Part shown: one piece after another, positions 61,522 to 64,000 of the stretch
Numbering within the stretch: position 1 is the first letter of the stretch
How the letters are laid out: each line of letters begins with the position of its first letter
Assembly (NCBI GenBank): GCA_040880285.1
Contig: JBBDIT010000067.1
Span: 10,220-74,219, forward strand
Source of the DNA: JANQJA01 sp040880285
GTDB taxonomy: Bacteria; Pseudomonadota; Gammaproteobacteria; Pseudomonadales; Azotimanducaceae
DNA length: 64,000 nucleotides
Reading direction: 5' to 3'
Notes under the pieces: model-generated
Seen by the model: the letters and a program-made list of their open reading frames with translations, nothing else
What the model was told of the DNA's origin: nothing
Databases searched by the model: none
Translations under genes and position numbers: made by a program

Positions 61522-61578
61522 TTGCTTCGCTGAATTGCCCTTTACCAACGGCGGCGAAATGCAGCAACGAATCTCCAT

Positions 61579-61606
61579 GGTCATCGGTGATCGGTCATCG
61601 GTGATC
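61579..61606. repeat. 14-bp direct duplication
   Basis: GGTCATCGGTGATC twice head to tail (61579-61592, 61593-61606), 58 bp after the MFS stop and 142 bp before katG. Confidence 0.9.
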
Positions 61607-61747
61607 GAAAACCTAGATCATTAGCATCACTTTATTCCAATGTACTTGGTAGTAGCCAAGCCAGTAGGATACAGGACGGTGGATGTATTACGCAGTCAGA
61701 TCCATCGGTGAGTATTGCCCTCGCACACCACGTTAAGGATGAACACC

Positions 61748-64000
61748 ATGAATACGAAACCGACGCTGTCAATAAGTACATTGCTAGCTGCAACACTACT
61801 TGCACTATCCTTGATCACCCTATCAGCGCTGGCCGATGACCACGCCAGCGATTCCATGAAATCCGTCAGTAGCGGGCAGGCTCGAACGAACCAGTTCTGG
61901 TGGCCGGATCAACTCGATCTTTCACCGCTTCGCAACCACGATGTGCGTTCCAATCCGCTCGGCGAGAATTTCAATTACGCCGAAGCTTTTGCAAAACTGG
62001 ATCTGGATGCAGTCAAGGCGGACGTTGACGCCGTGCTGACAGATTCCCAGGACTGGTGGCCAGCGGACTTTGGTAACTATGGACCATTCTTTATCCGCCT
62101 GTCCTGGCATAGCGCCGGTACCTACCGGACCCTCGACGGTCGGGGTGGCGCTGATGGCGGGCAAATGCGATTCGATCCGCTCAACAGTTGGCCAGATAAC
62201 GCGAGTCTGGACAAGGCGCGCCGATTGTTGTGGCCGGTCAAACAGAAGTACGGCAGCAGCCTTTCCTGGGCTGACTTGATGATTCTGGCGGGAACCGTTG
62301 CCCTTGAAAACATGGGATTTGAAACCTATGGATTCGCCGGTGGCCGCACTGATGACTGGGAGCCAGATGTTGTGTATTGGGGGCCTGAAGTCGAAATGCT
62401 CGCGAGTGACCGCGCAGAAAAAGACGGTCAACTGCAGCGGCCTCTCGGCGCGACTCACATGGGCCTCATTTATGTTAATCCGGAAGGCCCGATGGGCAAG
62501 CCAGATCCGGTCGGGTCCGCGAAAAACATTCGTGTGGCCTTCGAACGCATGGCGATGAATGACGAAGAGACGGTCGCACTGATCGCCGGGGGTCACACCT
62601 TCGGTAAAATGCATGGCGCCCACAAACCTGCTGATTGTTTGGGTCCGGAACCGGCTGCCGACGCGATTGAAGAGCAAGGTCTTGGCTGGAAGAACCAGTG
62701 TGGCAAGGGCCACTCCGAGGACACCGTCACCAGCGGTCTTGAAGGTGCCTGGACACAAGCCCCGACCCAATGGACCACACTCTACTTACAGAATCTGCTG
62801 AATCTGGAATGGAAGCAAACGCGAAGTCCTGCCGGTGCTATCCAGTGGATTCCGACGGATGAGTCCACGCACCAATCCGTCCCCGACGCGCACGTCGAGG
62901 GCAAGATGAATGCTCCGGTGATGACCACGGCGGACCTTGCGCTGAAGTTTGATCCGGAATACAAGAAGATTGCAGAGCGATTTCTTGCCAATCCTGACCA
63001 GTACCAGAAAGCATTCGCCAGCGCATGGTACAAGCTGACGCACCGTGACATGGGACCGGCAAATCGCTATCTGGGCGACGATGTGCCTGATGAAGAACTC
63101 TTGTGGCAGGACCCGGTGCCCACGGCTGATTACAAGCGGATCAGTTCTCGTAGTCTAAAAAAGCTCAAGCGTGAAATACTTGAGTCTGGATTGACGGTGT
63201 CTGAGCTGGTGCGTACCGCATGGGCATCGGCGGCAAGCTTCCGGGCGAGTGATATGCGTGGTGGAGCCAATGGCGCTCGTATTGCACTTTCGCCGCAAAA
63301 GGACTGGGCGGTCAATGATCCAGCAGCGCTGAACAAAGTCCTGTCGAAGTTGAAAGAAATCCAGGCGGATTTCGGCAGCGATACGATTTCATTGGCTGAC
63401 CTGATTGTACTTGCCGGTGCCGCGGCAATCGAGAAGGCGGCAGACGACGCTGGTGTCAAGGTTGCAGTACCGTTCTTGCCTGGTCGTGGTGATGCCACCC
63501 AGGCCCAGACGGATGTAGCTTCGTTTGCATTGCTTGAGCCGACAGCCGATGCCTTCCGCAACTACTTCGATCAAAGCGGAAGCTATCGGTCGCCGACTGA
63601 GATGCTGGTGGACAAAGCCGATCAACTCAATCTGACCGTGCCTGAAATGACGGTCCTGGTGGGTGGTTTGCGTGCCCTGGACGCGAATACCGGTGGCGCA
63701 AAGCATGGAGTGCTCACCGCGACGCCCGGCACGCTCAACAACGACTTTTTCGTTAACCTGCTCGACATGTCGACCAGGTGGCAAAGGGCGAGTGATGAAG
63801 GCTTGTATGAAGGTTACGATCGCGCGAGCGGTGAAGTGAAATACACCGCGACGCCAGTCGATCTGATCTTCGGTTCAAACTCAGAGCTGAGGGCGGTCGC
63901 CGAGGTCTACGCATTCAAAGATTCACATGAGAAATTTGTGAACGACTTTGTGAAAGCCTGGACGAAAGTCATGCAACTTGATCGCTTCGACCTGAAACAC
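61748..64000 (+). CDS. katG: Catalase-peroxidase KatG, exported; 3' end cut by the window
   Basis: Breaks down hydrogen peroxide using a haem. The 751 codons present run to the last base of the window and end ...LDRFDLKH, so only a few residues are missing. The signal peptide (1-29, ending ALA) would place it in the periplasm, as in KatP/KatG2-type enzymes. Distal residues are Arg117, Trp120, His121; the proximal ligand His283 is in AGGHTFGK. The Trp-Tyr-Met adduct is conserved (Trp120, Tyr242, Met268). Both catalase-peroxidase domains are present. AAGGA lies 8 bp before the ATG. The gap upstream (61522-61747) holds a 14-bp duplication but no clear OxyR site. Confidence 0.97.
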   Translation, partial: MNTKPTLSISTLLAATLLALSLITLSALADDHASDSMKSVSSGQARTNQFWWPDQLDLSPLRNHDVRSNPLGENFNYAEAFAKLDLDAVKADVDAVLTDSQDWWPADFGNYGPFFIRLSWHSAGTYRTLDGRGGADGGQMRFDPLNSWPDNASLDKARRLLWPVKQKYGSSLSWADLMILAGTVALENMGFETYGFAGGRTDDWEPDVVYWGPEVEMLASDRAEKDGQLQRPLGATHMGLIYVNPEGPMGKPDPVGSAKNIRVAFERMAMNDEETVALIAGGHTFGKMHGAHKPADCLGPEPAADAIEEQGLGWKNQCGKGHSEDTVTSGLEGAWTQAPTQWTTLYLQNLLNLEWKQTRSPAGAIQWIPTDESTHQSVPDAHVEGKMNAPVMTTADLALKFDPEYKKIAERFLANPDQYQKAFASAWYKLTHRDMGPANRYLGDDVPDEELLWQDPVPTADYKRISSRSLKKLKREILESGLTVSELVRTAWASAASFRASDMRGGANGARIALSPQKDWAVNDPAALNKVLSKLKEIQADFGSDTISLADLIVLAGAAAIEKAADDAGVKVAVPFLPGRGDATQAQTDVASFALLEPTADAFRNYFDQSGSYRSPTEMLVDKADQLNLTVPEMTVLVGGLRALDANTGGAKHGVLTATPGTLNNDFFVNLLDMSTRWQRASDEGLYEGYDRASGEVKYTATPVDLIFGSNSELRAVAEVYAFKDSHEKFVNDFVKAWTKVMQLDRFDLKH

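Overview
The window reads as a chromosomal segment of a gammaproteobacterium, probably an aerobic, free-living heterotroph of an uncultured or poorly studied lineage. Supporting signs are a full-length housekeeping sigma-70 factor, the long (Pseudomonas-type) isocitrate lyase, a TonB-family protein, a SPOR protein, DUF4124 and DksA-like proteins, CbpA/CbpM, and a secreted catalase-peroxidase. This is inference from gene families; no rRNA or tRNA gene was seen. There is no prophage, insertion sequence or CRISPR array. Gene density is high and gene order looks mosaic, with a few decayed genes.

Layout. 0.4-2.8 kb: cysQ, then a DUF35/thiolase pair. 3.2-5.5 kb: rpoD with promoter and terminator. 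5.6-9.6 kb: membrane protein, MarR regulator, START-domain protein, DUF4124 protein and gamma-glutamyltransferase. 9.6-17 kb: stress and carbon block (isocitrate lyase, DksA-like/Usp operon, small heat-shock protein, cytochrome c, SDR, CbpA/CbpM). 17-20.4 kb: SPOR, TPR and TonB envelope genes and an MDR oxidoreductase. 20.4-24.4 kb: a tight four-gene operon of a lysine-2,3-aminomutase-like radical SAM enzyme, two D-Ala-D-Ala-ligase-like ATP-grasp enzymes and a GNAT acetyltransferase. I regard this as the best candidate for an undescribed pathway, predicted to make an acylated peptide-like product containing beta-lysine.

24.4-29.6 kb: a decayed histidine phosphatase, a 2-hydroxyacid dehydrogenase, an MFS transporter, QueD and a sulfatase. 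29.8-35.3 kb: a complete Dpp/Opp-type ABC importer operon. 35.4-43.3 kb: aldo/keto reductase, cytochrome P450, an SDR of the multifunctional-enzyme type, a diguanylate cyclase with no usual start codon, a small membrane-protein operon, a CHAT-domain remnant, a TauD-type dioxygenase, and an FHA protein behind a CRP-like site. 43.3-53.4 kb: MsrB, a methyltransferase, amidase, APC permease, D-aminoacylase, a PRC-barrel protein, an M81 peptidase and an acyl-CoA dehydrogenase. 53.5-64 kb: a 1177-residue degenerate sensor-kinase/Hpt-like coiled-coil protein, a DUF2784 protein, a lipoprotein esterase, a PNPOx-fold protein, an MFS transporter and katG, which is cut by the window end.

Several genes fit uptake and breakdown of peptides and N-acylated or D-amino acids (Dpp importer, gamma-glutamyltransferase, D-aminoacylase, amidase, M81 peptidase, amino-acid permease). 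Another set fits lipid or isoprenoid-type acyl-CoA metabolism with the glyoxylate shunt (thiolase pair, MFE-like SDR, acyl-CoA dehydrogenase, P450, isocitrate lyase). A genome-style feature is the high number of short (7-18 bp) direct tandem duplications, many lying exactly across start or stop codons.
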